Shown: positions 41,394-48,770 of the stretch, in pieces
Layout of the letters: each line of letters begins with the position of its first letter
How positions within the stretch are numbered: position 1 is the first letter of the stretch
Assembly (NCBI GenBank): GCA_025757645.1
Contig: CP107216.1
Location: 1,946,001-2,010,000 of the forward strand
Source of the DNA: Clostridiales bacterium
GTDB taxonomy: Bacteria; Bacillota; Clostridia; Oscillospirales; Oscillospiraceae
Direction of reading: 5' to 3'
DNA: 64,000 nt
Position numbers and translations under genes: made by a program
Notes under the pieces: generated by a model
What the model was told of the DNA's origin: nothing
The model's input: the letters and a program-made list of their open reading frames with translations, nothing else
Databases searched by the model: none

Positions 41394-42704
41394 TCAGCGA
41401 AACACGATGCCGTTGCGCTCCGACGTGCGCAGGAGCACAACGCCGAGCAGCAGCGCCAGCCCCTCATAGATGCCCATCGTCAGCCAGACAGCGTTGCCGC
41501 CAAAAATGGCCGGCACGGCAAAAATGACCGCGCTGTCAAGCAGGAAGCTGCGGCACAGGTTCAAAATGACCGCCTGCTTCGTGCGCTTGGTCGAATAGAG
41601 ATAGGCCGATATGAGTGTGTTCACGCTCATGATGATAAAGCCCCAGGCATAGCGCGGCATGTACTGCACCGTGCAGGCGAGCGTCAACGCATCGGCACCG
41701 AACATTTTGCAGATCGGCCCGCCGACAAACAGCAGCACCACGTTGATGAGCGTGCTGCCGATCAGGTCAATGAGCACGCCCGCGCGAAAATACCACCGGA
41801 GCTCCTGCGCGTCCTTCGCACCATAGCTCTGGCCGAGCAGCGGCTGCAGGCCGCTCGAGACGCCGATGAAGATGGCCGCGGAAAACGACGCCACGTAGCA
41901 GATGATCGAATAGGCGTTCACGGCCATGTCGCCAAGGCGGCCAAGCAGGACGTAGTTCGTACACAGTGTCGCCACCGGGACGGCAAACTGCGCGATGGCC
42001 TCCGGCGTACCGCGCAAAAGCAGCTTGCGCGCGAGCTTGCCCGAAAAACAAAACCGGCCCACCCGCAGCTGGCCGCGGCGCAGGATGAAGTGCGTCGATA
42101 CGATCAGCATACCGCACGTCTGCGAGATGCCGGTCGCAATGGCCGCGCCCATGAGTCCTTTTTGCAGCGGGAACACAAACAGCCAGTCGAGGAAGATGTT
42201 GATGACCGTCGCGATCGTGGAGCCCACGCTTACGAGCACGGGCGAACCGTCGTTGCGGCAGTAGTTGTTCATGAACGTCATCAGCCCCGACGGCACCGCG
42301 AAAAGCGAATACCAGAACAGGTAGTCGCACACGAGCCGATGATAGGTCTCGTTTGCGCCGAGCAGCGTTGCGATCTGAGACGTGAGACACGTGCCGATGA
42401 GCGTCATAATGATCGCGGCCGTCAGCGTGCCGGCAAGCGAGTGCATGAACGCCTGATTTGCGCCGGCAATGTCCCCGCGGCCGATGCGCACGGCCGAGAC
42501 CGTCACGCCGCCGACGACCGTGAGCATGATGATGGCGTTGAGCACCATCACAAACGGCCAGACCAGATTGACCGCGCCGAGCGCATCCGTGCCGACGCCC
42601 TGCCCGACAAAAATGCCGTCGATGATCGTAAAGAGAAAATAAGCGCAGTTGCCGAGAATCGTCGGCACGACATACTGCGTGAGCTTTTTCTTTCTGCTGT
42701 CCAT
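41394..42704 (-). CDS. MATE-family multidrug/Na+ efflux transporter
   Basis: 436 residues from MDSRKKKLTQYVVPTILGN; this ATG has GGAGG 5 bp upstream, unlike the ATG six codons earlier. Twelve hydrophobic segments. MATE signatures are visible in IIDGIFVGQGVGTDALGAVNLVWP near 30, and in the second half IGVSSGLQPLLGQSYGAKD near 290. Probably exports a cationic compound using an ion gradient. It has an exceptionally strong promoter with a palindrome in the spacer (42796-42824) and a structured leader. Confidence 0.9.
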   Translation of the reverse strand: MDSRKKKLTQYVVPTILGNCAYFLFTIIDGIFVGQGVGTDALGAVNLVWPFVMVLNAIIMLTVVGGVTVSAVRIGRGDIAGANQAFMHSLAGTLTAAIIMTLIGTCLTSQIATLLGANETYHRLVCDYLFWYSLFAVPSGLMTFMNNYCRNDGSPVLVSVGSTIATVINIFLDWLFVFPLQKGLMGAAIATGISQTCGMLIVSTHFILRRGQLRVGRFCFSGKLARKLLLRGTPEAIAQFAVPVATLCTNYVLLGRLGDMAVNAYSIICYVASFSAAIFIGVSSGLQPLLGQSYGAKDAQELRWYFRAGVLIDLIGSTLINVVLLFVGGPICKMFGADALTLACTVQYMPRYAWGFIIMSVNTLISAYLYSTKRTKQAVILNLCRSFLLDSAVIFAVPAIFGGNAVWLTMGIYEGLALLLGVVLLRTSERNGIVFR

Positions 42705-42790
42705 GAGCCCCTCCGAGCGCATAATTTGCCGCTAAACGCACAGACTTCCGGCCGTATGCACGCACACGGCGCGTCCCGGCCGGAAATCTG
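42705..42790 (-). promoter_or_regulatory. Structured 5' leader of the MATE gene
   Basis: On the minus strand ATTTCCGGCCG near the transcript 5' end can pair with CGGCCGGAAGT (one wobble), enclosing an ACGC/GCGT helix. No terminator-type T-run is present. It might be a cis-regulatory RNA or a simple stabilising stem. Confidence 0.4.
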
Positions 42791-42795
42791 TCCTT

Positions 42796-42824
42796 ATTAT
42801 AGTGGCTTGCCAAGCCGCTGTCAA
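42796..42824 (-). promoter_or_regulatory. Consensus promoter of the MATE gene with spacer palindrome
   Basis: On the minus strand TTGACA and TATAAT exactly 17 bp apart. The spacer contains a perfect 13-bp palindrome, GGCTTGCCAAGCC (42804-42816), a likely repressor operator. Confidence 0.85.
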
Positions 42825-42861
42825 GCAGGACGACCGCCTGCGCAGGTGCGCCAGAAACCGC

Positions 42862-42890
42862 TTGAAAGCCTAGTAAGCATATGTTATTAT
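42862..42890 (+). promoter_or_regulatory. Promoter of the Rrf2-family gene
   Basis: TTGAAA (42862-42867) and TATTAT (42885-42890), 17-bp spacing. Confidence 0.65.
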
Positions 42891-42920
42891 TATAGTATGT
42901 AATTTAAAGGGGGACTGCCC

Positions 42921-43358
42921 ATGAAAATATCTACAAAAGGCCGGTATGCCCTGCGCATGATGCTCGATCTGGCCACGCATCAGGGCGACGGCTATGTCGC
43001 GCTCAAGGACATCGCGCAGCGGCAGGAGATCTCGAAAAAATATCTGGAGCAGATCGTGCCCATGCTGGGCAAATCCAACATTCTGCGCACCACGCGCGGC
43101 TATCAGGGCGGCTACCGGCTGGCCCGTGCCCCGCAGGATTACACCGTCGGTGAGATCCTGCGCCTGACCGAGGGCGGGCTCGCGCCCGTGGCCTGCCTCG
43201 ACCAGCATCCGAATCCATGTCCGCGCTGCGGAGAGTGCGCCACCCTTCCCATGTGGGAAGGGCTGGAGCGCGTCATCTGCAACTACCTCGACGGCATCAC
43301 GCTGCAGGACCTGCTCGAGCAGCAGACGGCACGCGCCGCGAACGACTACGTCATCTGA
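42921..43358 (+). CDS. Rrf2-family (IscR-like) transcriptional regulator
   Basis: 145 residues beginning MKISTKGRYALRMMLDLA, the typical Rrf2 start. Winged helix-turn-helix at 1-75 (VALKDIAQRQEISKKYLEQIVPMLGKSNILRTTRGYQGGY). The C-terminal part has cysteines in ACLDQ, CPRCGECATL, a pattern able to bind an iron-sulfur cluster as in IscR. No isc or suf genes are adjacent, so the target is not clear. ATG after AAAGGGGG. Confidence 0.9.
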   Translation: MKISTKGRYALRMMLDLATHQGDGYVALKDIAQRQEISKKYLEQIVPMLGKSNILRTTRGYQGGYRLARAPQDYTVGEILRLTEGGLAPVACLDQHPNPCPRCGECATLPMWEGLERVICNYLDGITLQDLLEQQTARAANDYVI

Positions 43359-43437
43359 CGCGGCCGCGTACTTCCCATGCAGGCCCGGCAAGCGCACCGC
43401 AAACGGCGAACGTGCCGCTCGCCCACGGCTGGATATT

Positions 43438-43448
43438 TGGTATTACCA
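43438..43448. promoter_or_regulatory. GntR/FadR-type operator copy 1
   Basis: TGGTATTACCA, perfect dyad around the central base; same core as the copies at 43585, 44507 and 44654. Confidence 0.7.
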
Positions 43449-43584
43449 GAAAAGCCGGCGTGTGAATTCTATGTTTTTCATAGTTTCCGACCATCGCGCA
43501 GGAACACATTGCTGATTATTTATCAATTTTGCATTTTCCGCTTGCCATCCGTGGAGATTCGGGTTACGATGATGCTGCGTCACG

Positions 43585-43595
43585 TGGTAATACCA
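43585..43595. promoter_or_regulatory. GntR/FadR-type operator copy 2
   Basis: TGGTAATACCA; differs from copy 1 only at the central base. Confidence 0.7.
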
Positions 43596-43716
43596 CAGAG
43601 GGAGCTCACCTGCCGTGTACGTTCCCTGGCGCCCGGTGCGCGGCCACCCTTCACGTCCCGGATAGACCGTCGGTCATGAGCCGCCCGATAGCGCCTCTTC
43701 TTCCCAACCGGCTGTC

Positions 43717-43753
43717 AAAAACCGCAGAGCCCGACCGGGCCCTGCGGTTTTTT
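43717..43753. terminator. Bidirectional terminator downstream of the GntR gene
   Basis: AAAAACCGCAG pairs with CTGCGGTTTTT around an inner GCCCG/CGGGC stem; T-runs on both strands. Confidence 0.85.
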
Positions 43754-44484
43754 CATACGCTGTGTGACGTCTGATCGGGATGACTATAGAGCGAGAACGC
43801 GCCGTTGGCAACGCTGTCGAGCATATCGGAGGTGAACGCCTGTGCGCGCTCGGCGTCACGGTCGAGCAGCGCGCGGTAGAGCTCGAGTTTATTCTGATAC
43901 AGGCGGTTGGCGCCGTAGCGCTGGCGGTACAGGCTCCAGAAGTGCAGCCCGTAGCTGTGGATGGAGTTATACAGCAGCGGCAAAAACGTATTGCGCGACA
44001 AAACGCTCAGCGCATGGTGGAACTGAAACGTCGCCTCGGCGCCCTCCTGGTCGGTTTTTGCGTCCTTGATTGCGTCCAGCATGGGCGCGAGCTCGTCAAG
44101 CTCGGCCTGCGTGGCGCGCTCGACCACCAGCTTCACGCACAGGCACTCGTTCGCGCTGCGCACTTCCATAAGCGAGCGCACCTCATCGTCGCGCATGACG
44201 CCGCCGTTATAGTTCAGCAGCGCCGTAAGTGTATCGAGCGAGCCGGTCTTGCGGTAATCGCTGACGTACACGCCCTGGCGCGTCACGATCTCCACGAAGC
44301 CCATCTTCTCCAGCTCGATCAGGCCGGCCGAGATCACCGGCCGGCTCACGCCCATGCGCGCGCTCAGCTCCCGCGCCGGCGGCAGCTGGTCGCCGGGCAT
44401 CAATTCCCCGGAAATGATCATGCTCTCGATCTTCTGCACGAACTGATCCGTGAGCGAGACCGCCTCAATCTTGTCGAATCCCAT
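43753..44484 (-). CDS. FadR-subfamily GntR transcriptional regulator (FCD domain)
   Basis: 243 residues. N-terminal winged helix-turn-helix at about 10-75 (FVQKIESMIISGELMPGDQLPPARELSARMGVSRPVISAGLIELEKMG). An all-helical FCD effector domain at about 95-230, with metal-ligand-like residues in EVRSANE, FHHALS and H... positions, as in regulators that bind organic acids. Divergent from the 2-hydroxyacyl-CoA dehydratase operon. Both promoters carry TGGTAWTACCA just downstream of the predicted start points, so it probably represses both. Confidence 0.9.
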   Translation of the reverse strand: MGFDKIEAVSLTDQFVQKIESMIISGELMPGDQLPPARELSARMGVSRPVISAGLIELEKMGFVEIVTRQGVYVSDYRKTGSLDTLTALLNYNGGVMRDDEVRSLMEVRSANECLCVKLVVERATQAELDELAPMLDAIKDAKTDQEGAEATFQFHHALSVLSRNTFLPLLYNSIHSYGLHFWSLYRQRYGANRLYQNKLELYRALLDRDAERAQAFTSDMLDSVANGAFSLYSHPDQTSHSV

Positions 44485-44506
44485 CGTTCCGCCCCCAAAA
44501 TGTATT

Positions 44507-44517
44507 TGGTATTACCA
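44507..44517. promoter_or_regulatory. GntR/FadR-type operator copy 3 (autoregulation)
   Basis: TGGTATTACCA, 23 bp upstream of the regulator start codon and just downstream of its promoter. Confidence 0.8.
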
Positions 44518-44533
44518 AGTGCTTTTCGTTTTG

Positions 44534-44562
44534 AATTTATCATCATATTGACGGACTGTCAA
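44534..44562 (-). promoter_or_regulatory. Promoter of the GntR gene
   Basis: On the minus strand TTGACA and TAAATT with 17-bp spacing. Confidence 0.65.
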
Positions 44563-44612
44563 GCGAAAATGTCGGCATAGTTCCGAAAATGTTAAAATCG
44601 AGACACATAGCA

Positions 44613-44641
44613 TTGCTTTTTCAGGAATACTGCTATATGAT
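44613..44641 (+). promoter_or_regulatory. Promoter of the dehydratase operon
   Basis: TTGCTT (44613-44618) and TATGAT (44636-44641), 17-bp spacing; operator copy 4 lies 12 bp downstream. Confidence 0.65.
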
Positions 44642-44653
44642 AATGCTGAATTC

Positions 44654-44664
44654 TGGTAATACCA
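44654..44664. promoter_or_regulatory. GntR/FadR-type operator copy 4 (dehydratase operon)
   Basis: TGGTAATACCA placed at about +6 to +16 of the dehydratase transcript, a roadblock position. Confidence 0.8.
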
Positions 44665-44704
44665 GAGCAAGAAACAACAACCATCAGGAAGGAAGGGGAA
44701 ACAT

Positions 44705-45901
44705 TTGAAAGATCTGAAGCATCTGATCTACTTTGAAAACCTTCTGGAAGACGCCAACAACGAGTTGGTACGGCAGGCGCAGGAGAACGGCAGCATCGTC
44801 CTCGGCTACACCTGCTATCACATTCCGGAGGTCCTCCTCAACGTAGACAACTGCATCTCTGTGCGACTCAGAGCACCCAAGACCGGTTCGCTGGATATCT
44901 CGACGTACTACATGTCCAACTATACCTGTGACTACGCACGTGCGCTCGTCGAGCGTGCAATCGAGGGTGGCTACCAGTTCCTGGATGCGATGATCGGCGT
45001 GGACGCCTGCTCGGCCATGAACCGCTCCATGGAGCACTTCGAGGTCCTGAAGGTCAACAGCAAGGAGAAATTCTTTGTCACGCATACCGACATGCCGCTC
45101 AAGGTGACCGATTACTACATTGATTCCTACACCACGCAGATGCGCGAGCACGTGCTCAACCGTCTGACCGAGACCTTCGGCGTTGATACGTCCGACGAGG
45201 CGCTGCGCAAGGCCGTCGCCGAGCACAACGAGGTCTGCAAGATCATCAGCGAAATTGCTGAGATGCGCAAGCTCGACAACCCGATCATCACGGGCTACGA
45301 GTTCCACATCCTCAACCTTGTGAGCTATACCTGCCCCAAGGCGCTCATCCTGCCCTACCTGCGCGAGACGCTCGCCGAGCTCAAAAAGCGCAAGCCGGAC
45401 GCCAAGAATCCGTACCGCGCCCGCGTGGCCATCGTCGGCAGCGAGATCGACGATCCGAGCCTGACAAAGCTCATCGAGGGCTGCGGCGCACTCATCGTGT
45501 CCGACCGTTTCTGCTTCGGCAGCACCCCGGGCCGCGAGGTCATCGAGCTCAACGACGAGGAAGACGTCCTGCGTCAGATCTGCCGCCACTACATGGAGAC
45601 CAGCGAGTGCGCTCGTTACATCTCCGACGAGAAGGTGCACCAGCGCCGCGAGACGGCCGACCGTCTGGCGCGCGAGTACAAGGCGGACGGCATCATCTAT
45701 GAGCAGATGAAGTACTGCGACTACTGGGGCTTCGAGCGTGCTCTGGCGAGCTACATCATGAACACCGAGTACGGCTGGCCGGTCCTGTCGATCGACCGTG
45801 TGTATAACAACGGCTACTCGGGTCAGCTCCGCACGCGCGTTCAGGCGTTCGTGGAGAGCCTGGAGATCAAGAAGATCCAGAGAGAAAGGGGTGCCAAGTA
45901 A
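44705..45901 (+). CDS. 2-hydroxyacyl-CoA dehydratase / benzoyl-CoA reductase family subunit
   Basis: 398 residues, TTG start after GGAAGG. A HgdB/FldC/BcrB-type subunit that binds a [4Fe-4S] cluster and removes water from (R)-2-hydroxyacyl-CoA by ketyl-radical chemistry, or reduces an aromatic CoA ester. Family pattern: IVLGYTCYHIPEVLL near 32, GVDACSAMNRSME near 98, RVAIVGSEIDDP near 240, SDRFCFGS near 268 and GIIYEQMKYCDYWGFE near 330 with cluster cysteines. Forms the operon with the next two genes. The exact substrate cannot be read from sequence. Confidence 0.85.
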   Translation: MKDLKHLIYFENLLEDANNELVRQAQENGSIVLGYTCYHIPEVLLNVDNCISVRLRAPKTGSLDISTYYMSNYTCDYARALVERAIEGGYQFLDAMIGVDACSAMNRSMEHFEVLKVNSKEKFFVTHTDMPLKVTDYYIDSYTTQMREHVLNRLTETFGVDTSDEALRKAVAEHNEVCKIISEIAEMRKLDNPIITGYEFHILNLVSYTCPKALILPYLRETLAELKKRKPDAKNPYRARVAIVGSEIDDPSLTKLIEGCGALIVSDRFCFGSTPGREVIELNDEEDVLRQICRHYMETSECARYISDEKVHQRRETADRLAREYKADGIIYEQMKYCDYWGFERALASYIMNTEYGWPVLSIDRVYNNGYSGQLRTRVQAFVESLEIKKIQRERGAK

Positions 45902-47685
45902 TGGGCAAGGTGAAATATCCCAATCCGAAATTCTTCAAAGCGAAAGACAGAATGGACTGGGCTGCTCAGGCAGAGAACCTGAAACTGGTCGGCGGCATCT
46001 TCTGGGACATGTTCAAGGAGACCGACTGGAAAAAGTTCGGTGAGGGCTGGAAGAACATTCTCATTTCCGACCGTGACCGTATCAAAGAAGAGTACAAGGC
46101 CTTCGCGGCTGCCTCTATGAAGGATAAGATCGACCTCATCCTCAACGGTGAGCGTCACCTCGGCCGCCTGTATCGCGACGGCGCCATGTGCACCGTCCGC
46201 CGTGAGTGGCGCGGTATCAAGGACACGGTCTATGACTTCTATGAATGGGCTCGTCTGTGGGGCATGCTGCTCATGTCCTTCTCCAAGGACCTGATCCCGG
46301 CTATGAACCAGACGCTGTACTATCGCTGGATGGTGTCTTACTTCTGCTGCCACAGCTTCATGGACAAGAACATCCTCGGCCTGCGCGGCTCCAACCTGCG
46401 CATGAGCCACGAGCTTACCTACTGCATCTACCGCTACGTCGCCGAGAACCTCGTTATTCTCGCCAAGGGCGACAGACGCAACGGCAACAGCGAGGAGCTC
46501 AACAGCAAGCTCGTTCTGATCGACGAGATGACCATGGCGCAGATCATGGCCGGCTTCCCGACCCTGTACGGCATCCCGCACCAGCTGCTGCCGGTGTTCC
46601 TGGTCTCCGAGATCGACCAGCTCACCTGCATCCCGTACATCGACGCCGTCGAGTCCTTCGGTCTCCCGGCCGATACCTGCCCGGTTCCGACGTCCGAGTG
46701 CGGCGCGCTCGTCATCGACGCCCTGCCGCATCTGGGCAGCTGCTACATCTCCAGCTCCATGCCGTGTGACGGTTCCGTCATGGCATCCAGCTACTTCGCC
46801 CGCCGCTTCCCCGAAATCCCGGTGCATCACCTGTGCTTCCCCGTCCGCTACGAGGACGAGCTGACACTCGACGCCGCTGTGGAAGACGTCAAGGCATGCA
46901 TCCGCTTCATTGAGAAGCAGACCGGCGAGAAGTGGAACTGGGATGCTTACTTCACCGCTATGAAGCGCTTCAACACCGAGACCGACTACGAGCTGCAGAA
47001 GTGGGAGATCAACAAGACCGCTTATCCGCAGCTGATCGGCCCGACCTACGAGCTGTTCCGCAAGTGGTGCTATGAGATGGACGGCGGCCTCGATCCGCGT
47101 ACCATCAAGTCCTGCGAGAAGGTCAACAAGATCCTCCTCAAGGGCTACAAGAACAAGGAGCAGGCCTGGCGCAACAAGATGCGCTACCGCGCCATCACCT
47201 GGAGCTGCCCGCCGCACTACTACGCCAACTTCTCCAACTGGCTGGCCAACAGCTGGGGCATCAACGTCGTCGTTGAGATGGAATCTCTCAACTACACCAA
47301 GCACCTCAACACCACCGACGAGACCGAGGCCCTGCGTGACATGGCCCGCCTGTACGAGCGCATGGTCATGCGCCGCCACACCAACGGCGGTTACCACAAC
47401 GTCGTCACCGAGCTCTGGCGTCAGTGCGAGGCGTGGAACACAAACATCGTCATCATGTGGCAGCACGTTGCGTGCAAGAACATGGCCACCGTTCAGGGCC
47501 TGCTCGACGAGCAGGGCCGCGAGCTGGGTCTGCACCTGATCTGGATCCCGCACGATCTGATGGATCCGCGCACCGTTTCGCGCCGCACCATGCGCGACAC
47601 GGTCTCCAGCTATATGGACACCGTCATGCACGCCACCCCGGTCGACGAGACTCTGCTTGACTTCGCGGACGACGTGTGCATGTAA
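45901..47685 (+). CDS. 2-hydroxyacyl-CoA dehydratase family large subunit
   Basis: 594 residues, clearly longer than the usual 430-480 of this family; the extra part is at the N-terminus (about 1-150, rich in W, K and R: FWDMFKETDWKKFGEGWKN). The dehydratase domain follows: FPTLYGIPHQLLPVFLVSEI near 218, PTSECGALVIDALPHLG near 262, SSMPCDGSVMASS near 282, and a C-terminal NIVIMWQHVACKN with conserved Cys. Starts at the stop of the previous gene. Probably the partner subunit of a heterodimeric dehydratase. Confidence 0.85.
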   Translation: MGKVKYPNPKFFKAKDRMDWAAQAENLKLVGGIFWDMFKETDWKKFGEGWKNILISDRDRIKEEYKAFAAASMKDKIDLILNGERHLGRLYRDGAMCTVRREWRGIKDTVYDFYEWARLWGMLLMSFSKDLIPAMNQTLYYRWMVSYFCCHSFMDKNILGLRGSNLRMSHELTYCIYRYVAENLVILAKGDRRNGNSEELNSKLVLIDEMTMAQIMAGFPTLYGIPHQLLPVFLVSEIDQLTCIPYIDAVESFGLPADTCPVPTSECGALVIDALPHLGSCYISSSMPCDGSVMASSYFARRFPEIPVHHLCFPVRYEDELTLDAAVEDVKACIRFIEKQTGEKWNWDAYFTAMKRFNTETDYELQKWEINKTAYPQLIGPTYELFRKWCYEMDGGLDPRTIKSCEKVNKILLKGYKNKEQAWRNKMRYRAITWSCPPHYYANFSNWLANSWGINVVVEMESLNYTKHLNTTDETEALRDMARLYERMVMRRHTNGGYHNVVTELWRQCEAWNTNIVIMWQHVACKNMATVQGLLDEQGRELGLHLIWIPHDLMDPRTVSRRTMRDTVSSYMDTVMHATPVDETLLDFADDVCM

Positions 47686-47719
47686 ACTTTTTTGAATTGA
47701 AGGAAAGGATTTAAATACT

Positions 47720-48514
47720 ATGAAATACTTTGGCGGATGCGACGTAGGTTCCACCTACACGAAGGCAGTTATTCTCGACGAGAACGGCAAAATGTGCGCC
47801 GACACGACGATCCGCAGCAAGATCAACGCGGAGCAGTCCGCGATCGCGGCGATGCAGGAAGTCTGCGACAAGGTCGGCCTGAAGGACTCCAAGGAGCTCG
47901 CTTACCTCATCGGCACCGGCTACGGCCGCAATAAGGTCCCGTTCGCTGACGAGAACATCTCCGAGATCTCCTGCCACGCCATGGGCGTGCACGTCACGAA
48001 CCCGGAAGTCCGCGCCATCATCGACATCGGCGGCCAGGACGTGAAGGGCATCAGCATCGACACCGACGGCACCGTCAAGAGCTTTGCGATGAACGATAAG
48101 TGCTCCGCCGGTACCGGCCGCTTCTTCGAGGCCATGGCCCGCTCCTTCGAGATGAGCCTGCCGGAATTCTCGAACCTGTCCCTGACGGCGAAGAACGTCA
48201 TCCCGATCACGGCGCAGTGCACCGTTTTCGCAGAGTCCGAAGTCATCACCCTCGTGGGCGAAGGCAAGCCGACCGACGAGATCGCTGCCGGCATCGAGAT
48301 GGCCGTTGCCAAGCGCTGCTTCGTCATGGCCAAGAAGGCCGGCGCCACCGACAGCATCACGCTGACGGGCGGCTGCGCGAAGAACGCCGGCCTGAAGCAG
48401 GCCATCGAGCACGTGCTGAAGTTCAAAGTCGTTGAGCTGAAGACCGACCCGCAGCTGATGGGCGCTCTGGGTGCTGCCGAGTACGCTCGCCAGAAGGGTC
48501 TCGCAAAGAAGTAA
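47720..48514 (+). CDS. 2-hydroxyacyl-CoA dehydratase activator (BadF/BadG/HgdC ATPase)
   Basis: 264 residues, ASKHA-fold ATPase. GCDVGSTYTKAVI at the N-terminus is the phosphate loop, DIGGQDVKG near 98 the second. The cysteines in NDKCSAGTGRF near 127 and ITAQCTVFAESEV near 166 hold the shared [4Fe-4S] cluster of the homodimer. It injects one electron into the dehydratase at the cost of ATP. Length matches HgdC. Third gene of the operon, 34 bp after the large subunit. Confidence 0.93.
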   Translation: MKYFGGCDVGSTYTKAVILDENGKMCADTTIRSKINAEQSAIAAMQEVCDKVGLKDSKELAYLIGTGYGRNKVPFADENISEISCHAMGVHVTNPEVRAIIDIGGQDVKGISIDTDGTVKSFAMNDKCSAGTGRFFEAMARSFEMSLPEFSNLSLTAKNVIPITAQCTVFAESEVITLVGEGKPTDEIAAGIEMAVAKRCFVMAKKAGATDSITLTGGCAKNAGLKQAIEHVLKFKVVELKTDPQLMGALGAAEYARQKGLAKK

Positions 48515-48541
48515 GCCACCCCGGCCGGAAAGGAGCAAACT

Positions 48542-48712
48542 ATGAATCCTGTGGTTGCAAAAGTCCTGAAAAAGACGCTCACCACTTCCGCCACCGTCGT
48601 CGGTGCGCTGTTTGTGGTGTACTTCTGGAATCTGGACCAGAAGCTGATGGGCTGGCTCTATAAGCAGGTCAACACCATGTTCGACCGCAAGCCCACCGAC
48701 ATTAAGTTCTGA
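48542..48712 (+). CDS. Small single-membrane-segment protein of the dehydratase operon
   Basis: 56 residues (MNPVVAKVLKKTLTTSATVVGALFVVYFWNLDQKLMGWLYKQ...), ATG after AAAGGAG. One hydrophobic helix at about 15-30 with flanking basic residues. Lies 27 bp after the activator gene and before the operon terminator, so it is co-transcribed. No known family; it could anchor the dehydratase or an electron donor to the membrane. Confidence 0.7.
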   Translation: MNPVVAKVLKKTLTTSATVVGALFVVYFWNLDQKLMGWLYKQVNTMFDRKPTDIKF

Positions 48713-48727
48713 GCGAATACAAATAGG

Positions 48728-48763
48728 AACCGCCGCTTCCCGTTACGGAAGCGGCGGTTTTTT
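48728..48763 (+). terminator. Terminator of the dehydratase operon
   Basis: 13-bp stem AACCGCCGCTTCC / GGAAGCGGCGGTT followed by six T; also lies at the end of the convergent UvrA-like gene. Confidence 0.92.
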
Positions 48764-48770
48764 GCTGCCC

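Larger units (their letters stand above)
43359..43716. other. Non-coding interval with two operator copies
   Basis: No convincing gene. It holds two copies of the FadR-type operator (43438-43448 and 43585-43595) and a small dyad CTATG-TTTTT-CATAG near 43472. The presence of operators without a gene suggests an unannotated transcript or a remnant of a regulated gene. Confidence 0.5.

Noticed and set aside
45841..47754. 637-codon minus-strand frame opposite the dehydratase large subunit
   Set aside because: Shadow frame; the plus-strand gene has clear family signatures and operon context.
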